The notes beneath the pieces were generated by a model. That model made no database searches, was not told where the DNA came from, and worked only from the letters and a program-made list of their open reading frames with translations. Of a stretch of 11,751 bases of DNA, positions 1 through 6,263 are shown in pieces (within the stretch, counting starts at the first letter, position 1; each line of letters starts with the position of its first letter). This DNA comes from Gammaproteobacteria bacterium. Lineage in GTDB: Bacteria; Pseudomonadota; Gammaproteobacteria; Eutrophobiales; Eutrophobiaceae. The stretch lies in contig JAAXHV010000287.1 in assembly GCA_012270695.1 (NCBI GenBank), positions 1 through 11,751 on the forward strand, in the 5' to 3' direction. A program made the translations under genes and the position numbers.

Positions 1-585
1 CGGCGGAGTCACACTCATGATATTCGGATCAAATAATGTATTCGGGTGCACGTAGGGAAAATGCGCCAGATCAACATAATTTTCCAATCGCCTGGCTGCC
101 GAAGTCTGCCACTCGTAGGGTTCAATCTGGACTGCTTTGAAGTTCTTATCAGTAAATCCAGGACACAGAGGAATCTTCGTATCGGCGCTTGCATCCAAAC
201 GTACCCACACCAGACCGTAGGCTTGTTGTGTCTCGTACTGAGGGATCCTGGCAACTGCAGGTATTTCCATATCTGGACAAGCCGGTATTTCCACACAATG
301 ACCTTTGCCATTGTATGCCCAGCCATGATAGCGGCAACGTAACTTACCTTTATCGACAAACCCTAATGCAAGCGAAGCTGAACGATGACAACACCTTGCA
401 CCAAGTGCGGCAATACCCTCATCAAGTTCAACGATAACGAGGGTTTCACCCAGCAGCATGACCTTGAGCGGCCCTCTACCGCTCGGGTCCGCTGCATAAA
501 ATTCCTCCAGTGTACAGACTGGAAACCAAAAGTAACGCCAAACAGTCTCACTGATAAAATCAGGGTTTGATACTTGCTCATTCAC
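1..585 (-). CDS. Rieske non-haem iron oxygenase, N-terminal part (runs off left edge)
   Basis: The frame is open from a GTG at 585 to the window edge (195 codons, no stop), so the C-terminal part lies outside. The start is set by GAAAGGAG seven bases upstream of GTG; the ATG four bases further in is in another frame. The Rieske [2Fe-2S] ligands are C65-x-H67, 16 residues, then C84-x-x-H87 (CRYHGW). The mononuclear iron motif D172-x2-H175-x4-H180 (DLAHFPYVH) follows. This order fits the catalytic subunit of VanA/phenylpropionate-dioxygenase-type ring-hydroxylating or O-demethylating oxygenases, which need a separate reductase. The gene lies 26 bp downstream of soxC on the same strand and is probably its operon partner. 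Substrate unknown; aromatic acid, sulfonate or methoxy-aromatic substrates are all possible for the family. Confidence 0.9.
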   Translation of the reverse strand, partial: MNEQVSNPDFISETVWRYFWFPVCTLEEFYAADPSGRGPLKVMLLGETLVIVELDEGIAALGARCCHRSASLALGFVDKGKLRCRYHGWAYNGKGHCVEIPACPDMEIPAVARIPQYETQQAYGLVWVRLDASADTKIPLCPGFTDKNFKAVQIEPYEWQTSAARRLENYVDLAHFPYVHPNTLFDPNIMSVTPP

Positions 586-611
586 TGTAGTACTCCTTTC
601 AATAATAGCTA

Positions 612-1859
612 TCAGACCCAGGATTTAACATCAAAATATACCGATCCATCGGGCCTGATATCCCATCCGACAATAGTGTTGAGGTGATAAGGCGCACCCA
701 GACCTCTCTTGTCCCTTAATGCTTCATGGGTTGGCTGAATATAACCCGTCTGGTCCATGGCTCGACTCATAATCACCGCAGGTTTGCCCTGCCAGTTCCA
801 GAGATAACGGAACCGTGTGTGGGACTTTACCAACACAGGTCCTTGAAGCTCTGCAACAGACCAGTTTTGTCCGGCATCAGTGCTGACTTCCACTTTTACT
901 ATTTTTCCCGACCCACTCCAGGCCAAGCCGCGTATCTCCAGCCACCCGGGTTCTATTTTCTCCGGGTAAGCAGGTGAGGTAATCACCGAATTGGCCTCCA
1001 TTTCAAAACTGAACTGGCGAATACGGCCATCGGGTAACGGTTCGGAATACTTTGAAGTTTCTTCCCTGGTCATAAATGGTTGCTTTCCAAGCTCAAGCCG
1101 TCTTAACCACTTAATACTTATATTGCCTTCCCAGCCAGGTAACAGCAGTCGTACCGGGTAACCCTGAGCGGGTCGTAACGGTTCACCATTCTGCGCGTAA
1201 GCAATCATTGCATCATCCCATGCCTTCGCGACGGGAATACTTCGGGTCATGACTGCGGCGTCGTTACCTTCTGCCAGAAACCAGGTTGCATTAGAGTTGA
1301 TCCTTGCTTCACGAAACAATGTGCTGAGCTTTACACCCGTCCACTCACTCTGACTGGTGAGTCCACGTAAAGATTGCGGCGTATTTTTCCTGTCGGCCAG
1401 ATAATATTCACCGTTGTTCCCGGAACACTCGATAAAGCACGATTGTGTGATTGCCGGAAACCGTTTCAGATCATCAAGTGAAAATTTCAGGGGTCGCTCG
1501 ACCATACCATGGATAATCAACTTGTAGTTGTCGGGGTCAATCAACGGTATGCCGCCATGATGACGTTCAAAGTGCAGATCTGAAGGAGTGATAGTCCCGT
1601 ACAAATCCTGGAGAGGTGTCGTGGACAAGATGTTGGAAATTACTTTGCGCTCCGGTTTTTCGAATGGCGAGCGTTCACCCAGTGCAGTCGGCGGCACACC
1701 TTGCTGTTTAGTCGGATCAGTTTGTGGTACATCGGCAAGCGTCTTATGGAACACTGCCGCACCGGCCGCACCTGTTGCCGTTCTGGAAAGAAAACGCCGC
1801 CGTGAAATCCCTGCATCAGAACTGTCAGTCAGTGTTCTGGTTTTTTTATTTTCACTCAT
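612..1859 (-). CDS. soxC: SoxC-type molybdopterin sulfite/sulfane dehydrogenase subunit
   Basis: This is a 415-residue periplasmic molybdenum enzyme. The N-terminus carries a twin-arginine signal (SRRRFL, residues 19-24) followed by an Ala/Gly-rich stretch. The molybdenum-binding Cys is C145 in CFIECSGN. The SoxC hallmark stretch QNGEPLRPAQGYPVRLL and PGWEGN-x4-KWLRR follow, then the C-terminal Mo-co dimerisation domain (WSGSGKI, STDAGQNW, SRAMDQTGYIQPT). Length and order match SoxC closely, and SorA-type sulfite dehydrogenase less closely. SoxC oxidises sulfane sulfur or sulfite and passes electrons to the cytochrome SoxD. The ATG at 1859 is chosen because it overlaps the upstream soxD stop as ATGA with AAGG upstream; a GTG four codons earlier sits too close to that site. 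No soxXYZAB is present in the window, so the native substrate may be free sulfite rather than SoxY-bound sulfur. Confidence 0.95.
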   Translation of the reverse strand: MSENKKTRTLTDSSDAGISRRRFLSRTATGAAGAAVFHKTLADVPQTDPTKQQGVPPTALGERSPFEKPERKVISNILSTTPLQDLYGTITPSDLHFERHHGGIPLIDPDNYKLIIHGMVERPLKFSLDDLKRFPAITQSCFIECSGNNGEYYLADRKNTPQSLRGLTSQSEWTGVKLSTLFREARINSNATWFLAEGNDAAVMTRSIPVAKAWDDAMIAYAQNGEPLRPAQGYPVRLLLPGWEGNISIKWLRRLELGKQPFMTREETSKYSEPLPDGRIRQFSFEMEANSVITSPAYPEKIEPGWLEIRGLAWSGSGKIVKVEVSTDAGQNWSVAELQGPVLVKSHTRFRYLWNWQGKPAVIMSRAMDQTGYIQPTHEALRDKRGLGAPYHLNTIVGWDIRPDGSVYFDVKSWV

Positions 1860-2503
1860 TTGCTGTTGCACCTTCCCTCTGCAACGAAACGGTTACGTGC
1901 AGGCATATTTATACTTGTCAGTGTTTCAGCGGTTAATATCGTTTTCTCCGGTATGAGATTGTTCAGGTATAACAGGTAAGCCGTAATACTGTAGACCTCA
2001 TCTGCACTCAGGCTACCGGGTGAGGCAAAAGGCATTGAACGATTAGTATAATCAAACAAGGTGGTGGCATAAGGCCAGTAATTGCCAATAGTCTTTACAG
2101 CATATTTATCACCAGGAAACGGATACGATTGTGCATCGCCGTGTCCTGCCAATGCATCAAACGGTTTCCCCAGTCCCTTTTCACCGTGGCAACTTTGGCA
2201 CAATGATCTGTAAAGTTTTCTGCCGGCTCGTACCGTACCTTTACCGTCAGGCAGCCCCGTTCCATCTGCTGTTATATCTATATCCCAGGCGTTGATTTCT
2301 TCTATTGTTGCTTTTGTTCCTATTCCGAACGAAGCCGGCCAATCCGGGTTATAATCGGGTAGTGTTTCGAAACTGGAGTCAGCGCAAATCCTGTCGTCAC
2401 TTTCAAGAGCAATTAAACCGCCTTCAATACTGAACAAAATAACGAAAATTACGGCAGGGAGATAAAAGTAATTTTCGTTGTTTAGTATTGCCATCTTGGG
2501 CAT
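1856..2503 (-). CDS. soxD: SoxD-like mono-haem cytochrome c, electron acceptor of SoxC
   Basis: This is a 215-residue exported class I cytochrome c. Residues about 10-33 are hydrophobic and form a signal peptide or membrane anchor. The SoxD signature region (FGIGTKAT, INAWDIDITADGTGLP, residues 59-85) precedes the haem site CQSCH at 102-106. The likely sixth ligand is M157 in RSMPF, followed by LSADEVYSITAYLLYLN as in SoxD. Classical Paracoccus-type SoxD is longer and has two haems; this protein ends after the first haem domain. Its stop overlaps the soxC start by 4 bp, so the two are probably translationally coupled. The ribosome site upstream of the ATG at 2503 is weak, and an in-frame ATG three codons later is possible. 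SoxCD pairing is well supported; the exact electron acceptor is unknown. Confidence 0.92.
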   Translation of the reverse strand: MPKMAILNNENYFYLPAVIFVILFSIEGGLIALESDDRICADSSFETLPDYNPDWPASFGIGTKATIEEINAWDIDITADGTGLPDGKGTVRAGRKLYRSLCQSCHGEKGLGKPFDALAGHGDAQSYPFPGDKYAVKTIGNYWPYATTLFDYTNRSMPFASPGSLSADEVYSITAYLLYLNNLIPEKTILTAETLTSINMPARNRFVAEGRCNSK

Positions 2504-2627
2504 GCCGCTTTGAACAAGAGGAACCAGGGTCGAGTTTTATGAAGCACATTCTATATCATTCTGTTGTCCTGAATCCTCGCCTGGCATGATCATTTGCATT
2601 GGTGTGGCACTAACAAACTGCATCAAA

Positions 2628-2655
2628 AAAATAAAATACATCTAAAATAGCGCAA
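2628..2655 (-). promoter_or_regulatory. candidate promoter for soxD-soxC-Rieske operon
   Basis: TTGCGC (2655-2650) and TATTTT (2633-2628) lie 16 bp apart on the minus strand, about 125 bp upstream of soxD. Both boxes are imperfect and the region is AT-rich, so a chance match is likely. A short palindrome CATCA-C-TGATG at 2685-2695 lies just upstream and could be an operator for either divergent gene. No convincing plus-strand promoter was found in 2504-2733. Confidence 0.2.
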
Positions 2656-2733
2656 TACATTGATGAATTATGTCAGACGTTTTCCATCACTGATGACGGC
2701 AAAAATCTGATTTGCAACATAGGGAGACCGGGT

Positions 2734-3795
2734 GTGTTCCTACCAAGCGACCATTCAAAAAATACATCAACACTCCCGCGTAACTGCAGTTTGAATGAAA
2801 ACGACTGGAAAATTCTGGCCGGGCTCTGGCACCCGGTAGCATTCTCCAGGGATATAGGCCACAAACCCGTTGCGGCAAAATTGCTGGATGTGCCTTTGGT
2901 CATCTACCGCACCAGCTCGGGGGTCACCGTTGCAAAAGACCTTTGCGTACACCGCGGCACGCCTTTGAGTCTGGGCTGGCTCAAGGACGACATGATAGTG
3001 TGCCCCATGCATGCCCTGCATTATGATGCGGAGGGAAGATGCCGGCTTATTCCTTCAGTGGAAGATAAGAACCGTCCTATCTCTGAACGCCTGCGACTCA
3101 TTACGTTCCAATCGGTTGAGCGTTACGGAATTATCTGGATTTGCCTGATGAATGATGAACCCGGGATTCCTCTCCCGGCATGGCCTGACCTGGAAAATGA
3201 CAGGTTTGCCACTGATCCGAATATCAGGAAGATGGTCATTGACGAGGTTTGGAATTGTTCGGCGCCCCGGCATACCGAAAATTTCAACGACGCTGCACAT
3301 TTGTCCTGGGTCCACGCTGATACATTCGGCAACCAGGATAAACCCGAAGTACAGGAAATCGAAGTAGATACGTCCGTACCGTATGTACTCAAGCGTAACC
3401 GCCGACTGGTAGAAAAAACCCTGGGACAGGAACGCCTTTCGCTCTTTACGGCAGAGTTGACGTTGCCGTTTTCATCTGCGCTCGTGGAAAAAGATAGCGA
3501 CGATAACCTCGCCTATGCCATTTATGATGCGGCCTGCCCTGTATCGGCAAATGAGACACGGATATTCCAGATTATATGGTCGGGACTCCCTGATAGCTAC
3601 CCCCATTCCCATGTTCAGTTGTGGGAGCAGGTCAACAGGGAAGACGTCGCACTGGTATCCAGGCAGTGCCCTGAAGAAGTGCCCCTTGATGTACGTGGAG
3701 AGATCCATATACCGGCTGATACTGTTTCTCTGGCTTATCGTAAAGCCTTAAGAGAATTGGGACTGGGCGCCCCCCAGTTTGACCAGCCGAATTGA
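2734..3795 (+). CDS. Rieske non-haem iron oxygenase catalytic subunit (complete)
   Basis: This is a 353-residue protein of the VanA-like Rieske oxygenase group. Rieske ligands are C71-x-H73, 16 residues, C90-x-x-H93. The mononuclear iron facial triad is D186-x2-H189-x4-H194 (DAAHLSWVH). The stretch after the second cluster pair reads CPMHALHYD, where most relatives have C-x-x-HGW. The GTG start at 2734 has AGGGAG seven bases upstream and no better start nearby. The length is typical of single-subunit VanA/toluenesulfonate-type oxygenases. It is a distant paralogue of the partial Rieske gene at 1-585 and is transcribed divergently from the soxDC-Rieske operon. Its last 48 bp overlap the end of the convergent MFS gene. 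It should catalyse an O2-dependent hydroxylation, demethylation or desulfonation using an external reductase; none is present here. Confidence 0.92.
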   Translation: MFLPSDHSKNTSTLPRNCSLNENDWKILAGLWHPVAFSRDIGHKPVAAKLLDVPLVIYRTSSGVTVAKDLCVHRGTPLSLGWLKDDMIVCPMHALHYDAEGRCRLIPSVEDKNRPISERLRLITFQSVERYGIIWICLMNDEPGIPLPAWPDLENDRFATDPNIRKMVIDEVWNCSAPRHTENFNDAAHLSWVHADTFGNQDKPEVQEIEVDTSVPYVLKRNRRLVEKTLGQERLSLFTAELTLPFSSALVEKDSDDNLAYAIYDAACPVSANETRIFQIIWSGLPDSYPHSHVQLWEQVNREDVALVSRQCPEEVPLDVRGEIHIPADTVSLAYRKALRELGLGAPQFDQPN

Positions 3796-4911
3796 CACTA
3801 AAACAATTAACACGGCCGTCATAATCCCGCCCGTCAATGTAAAAACACCCAACGTCGTTGCATTCCAGTGATCTATAATTAAACCACCTGCAGCCGGCGC
3901 GATGGCAATGGCGCCCAGAAATGAAGTGGAAGCAATTGACGCCCAACGGCCTTCCCGGTCCAGGGCTGCTGCAGTACCGAGAAGATAAGGTAAGGTAAAA
4001 AAGTAACTTATATTATTAAGCAAAACCGAAACGGTATAAACAATATGATGGGGTACGGCACAGATCAATAACCAGGTCACGCCGTTAAGCAGTATCCCGA
4101 CAATCACCGGCATGATCCTGCCGAAGCGCAGGTCCAGCCATGCAGCCAGCAGCCCACCGGACATTCCGATGATAAATCCTGCTCCAAGCAGAGCACTGAT
4201 TTGTTGGACTGCCAGACCTGACCGCTCACCCATAATGGCGAGATACGCCCACGGCGCACTGACAACCATGACCCAGTTCAGAAGCGCCAACAAAGTCAGG
4301 CAACCCAGGACAAAATGAGGCAGCCGGGTTTTTGTAATGCTTTGTTTTTCTTTGACTGCGGCGGGGAAACAATACAACAGTGGCAGAGTACAGAACACAA
4401 TCAATGCCAACACACCGTAGCCACCGGCGACACCGTAACCTTTCACGGCATAACCGGCCAGCCAGATCATGACCGCCATCACCATCGCATTGAACGTTTT
4501 GACTAAAGCAAACATGCGGTCGGGCGCGTTAGCGCCGGCAATGATTACGCCACCTGCGGCCAGGGTGGCGCCGGCGCCCAATCCGGCCAAAAAACGCATA
4601 CACAGTAACGTCACATACGACGATGTAAGCTGAATGCTGACAACGTGTAACGTTACCGCAGATAGACAACCGATGATGGCAATTTTACGTTTGGGCCACC
4701 TGTCAATGAACGGCCCAATCAGTATGGCCGTCAACGCAACCCCGGTAAACTCCGCCGATACCAGATAACCCGCTTTACTTGTGACCATCGACATGTGTTG
4801 TGTCAAGGCCTGCACAACCAGCGGGGCCAGGGCCTGCGCCAAATTCCCAACCAGAAAGCTCCCCCAGCCGGCGAGGAAGATTAACCAGTGTTGCCGATCA
4901 AAATTAAACAA
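3748..4911 (-). CDS. MFS transporter, downstream copy
   Basis: This is a 387-residue integral membrane protein with about 12 hydrophobic segments. A motif A-like loop between segments 2 and 3 reads GPFIDRWPKRK (residues 66-76). It shares A-G-Y-x2-S-A-E-x2-G-x-A-L-T (47-61) and a PYLL motif in the second half with the MFS protein at 6264-7448, so the two are paralogues. The start is an unusual TTG at 4911, in the same frame as the upstream DUF2783 gene and 15 bases past its TAA. The nearest strong GGAGG lies inside that gene, 23 bases away, so translation may depend on re-initiation. The next ATG (codon 40) would remove the first membrane segment. It is the last gene of the minus-strand operon. 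Substrate unknown; carboxylate or aromatic-acid transport is plausible from context. Confidence 0.88.
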   Translation of the reverse strand: MFNFDRQHWLIFLAGWGSFLVGNLAQALAPLVVQALTQHMSMVTSKAGYLVSAEFTGVALTAILIGPFIDRWPKRKIAIIGCLSAVTLHVVSIQLTSSYVTLLCMRFLAGLGAGATLAAGGVIIAGANAPDRMFALVKTFNAMVMAVMIWLAGYAVKGYGVAGGYGVLALIVFCTLPLLYCFPAAVKEKQSITKTRLPHFVLGCLTLLALLNWVMVVSAPWAYLAIMGERSGLAVQQISALLGAGFIIGMSGGLLAAWLDLRFGRIMPVIVGILLNGVTWLLICAVPHHIVYTVSVLLNNISYFFTLPYLLGTAAALDREGRWASIASTSFLGAIAIAPAAGGLIIDHWNATTLGVFTLTGGIMTAVLIVLVSIRLVKLGGAQSQFS

Positions 4912-4926
4912 TGGTTTTAACCAGTA

Positions 4927-5136
4927 TTATCTAACCTCCAAATCTTTCCCAACATAATCCAGCACTTCGTATAAGACGTCCGTATCACCGACGTGGTTTG
5001 CCAACATCAAAATCACCTTGGCGTTTATTTTATGGCTGTCTTCGGATGACAGTCCTTCGTGCAGTTCAATCAATCGGGCGTAGAAATCATCCGGGCTGTC
5101 AACACCAAGTTCGGTCTTGAGCTTTTGCTTGGGCAT
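4927..5136 (-). CDS. DUF2783-family small protein
   Basis: This is a 69-residue soluble protein without signal or membrane segment. The pattern DSPDDFYARLIELHEGLS followed by INAKVILMLANHVGD (37-51) matches what I recall of DUF2783, a family of about 60-70 residues with no known function. I recall that family next to FAD-dependent monooxygenases and MBL-fold proteins in aromatic-degradation loci. The ATG at 5136 is preceded by AAGGTGAG at good spacing. The gene lies 35 bp downstream of the MBL-fold gene and 15 bp upstream of the MFS start. The mostly helical composition and constant pairing suggest an accessory or stabilising subunit of a neighbour; that role is inference. Confidence 0.82.
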   Translation of the reverse strand: MPKQKLKTELGVDSPDDFYARLIELHEGLSSEDSHKINAKVILMLANHVGDTDVLYEVLDYVGKDLEVR

Positions 5137-5171
5137 CAGAACTCACCTTCAATGCACAAAGGGGTCAGGGT

Positions 5172-6122
5172 TCACCCTTCCAGCGCCTCCCACATCTCGG
5201 CATCCCGTTCGGCCGTCCAGATCTGCGGGTCGGCTATGCCGGAGGCAATGTCGTAGGCGCGCGCCACGTCAAAGGGCAGGCAATGATCGAAGATCACCCA
5301 TTCACCAAAGTCGGGTTTCAGGGTAGCGTAGGTTTCCTTGTATATTTCCTTCAGGTCCTTTCCCTGTTTTTGCCCTGCTTCTACAGACCGGTACATGGCG
5401 GTGACAAAAGCGCGCGTGCCGTCTATGCCTTCTTTAATCGTTTCGGATGTGACCAAAGCATCGCCGCGGCCCGGCACCAGGGCAAGAGGGTTCAATGCTG
5501 TGATGTTGTCCAGGGTGGTGGGCCAGTCAAGCAGGTACGCATCGCCGGTGTAAGGCGTCGCCCCGTACTCGACCAAGTCGCCGCTGAACAGCACCCGCTC
5601 TTCAGGCAGCCAGACCACGGTATCGCCCTTGGTGTGGCCGCGCCCTAATTGCATGATCCGGACCTCCGTATCGCCCATCCACAGGGACATTTCCCCCGTG
5701 AAGGTAATCGTCGGCCAGGTTAATCCCGGGATGGTCTCATAACCATTAAACAACCTCGGGAACCGCTCAAATTCGGATTTCCAATCCTGCTTCCCGCGCT
5801 CGATGATGAGGTCATAGGTATCCCGACTGGAAATAACGTGCTCCGGTTTGTAGGCGCTGGCGCCCAGCACGCGCACCGCGTGGTAATGGGTCATGACCAC
5901 GTATTTGACGGGTTTGTCCGTCACCGATCGGATCTTTTCCAGCACCCGTTCAGCCATGAGTGGCGTGGCCTGCGTGTCGATGACCATGACGCCGTCGTCA
6001 CCGATGATCACACCGGTGTTCGGGTCGCCTTCCGCGGTATAAGCATAAGCATTATCCGCCAATCGGCTGAAAGTTACCTGTTTTTCACCCAGGTCCGCCT
6101 TGGAGGCAAATTCTTTGACCAT
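5172..6122 (-). CDS. MBL-fold protein with incomplete metal site
   Basis: This is a 316-residue cytosolic metallo-beta-lactamase-fold protein. The usual HxHxDH motif reads T78-H-Y-H-A-V-R84: both first-site His (H79, H81) are present, but the second-site Asp and His are V83 and R84. Further ligands H163 (GRGHTKGD) and D182 (FSGDLVEY) are kept. The final ligand position reads VPGRGD, with R219 where MBL proteins usually have GHG. A long C-terminal extension (about 225-316) contains H280 in FDHCLPFDVARAYD. The start at 6122 has GAGGA ten bases upstream. It is paired with the DUF2783 gene. It may be a mono-metal hydrolase (thioester, lactone) or a non-catalytic member; the substrate cannot be assigned. 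Confidence 0.9.
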   Translation of the reverse strand: MVKEFASKADLGEKQVTFSRLADNAYAYTAEGDPNTGVIIGDDGVMVIDTQATPLMAERVLEKIRSVTDKPVKYVVMTHYHAVRVLGASAYKPEHVISSRDTYDLIIERGKQDWKSEFERFPRLFNGYETIPGLTWPTITFTGEMSLWMGDTEVRIMQLGRGHTKGDTVVWLPEERVLFSGDLVEYGATPYTGDAYLLDWPTTLDNITALNPLALVPGRGDALVTSETIKEGIDGTRAFVTAMYRSVEAGQKQGKDLKEIYKETYATLKPDFGEWVIFDHCLPFDVARAYDIASGIADPQIWTAERDAEMWEALEG

Positions 6123-6155
6123 TGCTATTCAATCCTCTGTTGAGTTAGGGAACCA

Positions 6156-6170
6156 TCTGATTAATTCAGA
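6156..6170. repeat. 15-bp near-palindrome in leader of MBL gene
   Basis: TCTGA-TTAAT-TCAGA is symmetric at 12 of 14 positions around 6163. It sits between the candidate -10 box and the MBL start, where an operator would act. Palindromes of this quality are fairly common by chance. Confidence 0.25.
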
Positions 6171-6194
6171 GCTTCCTTTCATAATTGGGGGCGT

Positions 6195-6224
6195 ATTGTA
6201 ATATCCGGAAACAGCTTCGCGCAA
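6195..6224 (-). promoter_or_regulatory. candidate internal promoter for MBL-DUF2783-MFS
   Basis: The minus strand shows TTGCGC (6224-6219), an 18-bp spacer and TACAAT (6200-6195, five of six matches to the -10 consensus), about 73 bp upstream of the MBL start. The 141-bp gap after the preceding MFS gene is the largest inside this gene run, which is where an internal promoter would be expected. The -35 box is poor. Confidence 0.3.
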
Positions 6225-6263
6225 TCACTTGGATACGTTTAAAGACATATCCAGACCTCTACC

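Noticed and set aside
1..585. Two short minus-strand frames (15-359, 363-581) suggesting a broken gene
   Set aside because: The third frame is open without a stop from GTG 585 to the window edge and carries intact Rieske and iron motifs, so the gene is whole and only cut by the window.
612..2503. A complete thiosulfate-oxidising Sox system
   Set aside because: Only soxC and a mono-haem soxD are present; none of soxX, Y, Z, A or B is in the window.
2604..2622. TGGCAC...TGCAT resembling a sigma-54 promoter
   Set aside because: The spacing between the GG and GC elements is two bases too long and the TTGC box is missing at the right distance.
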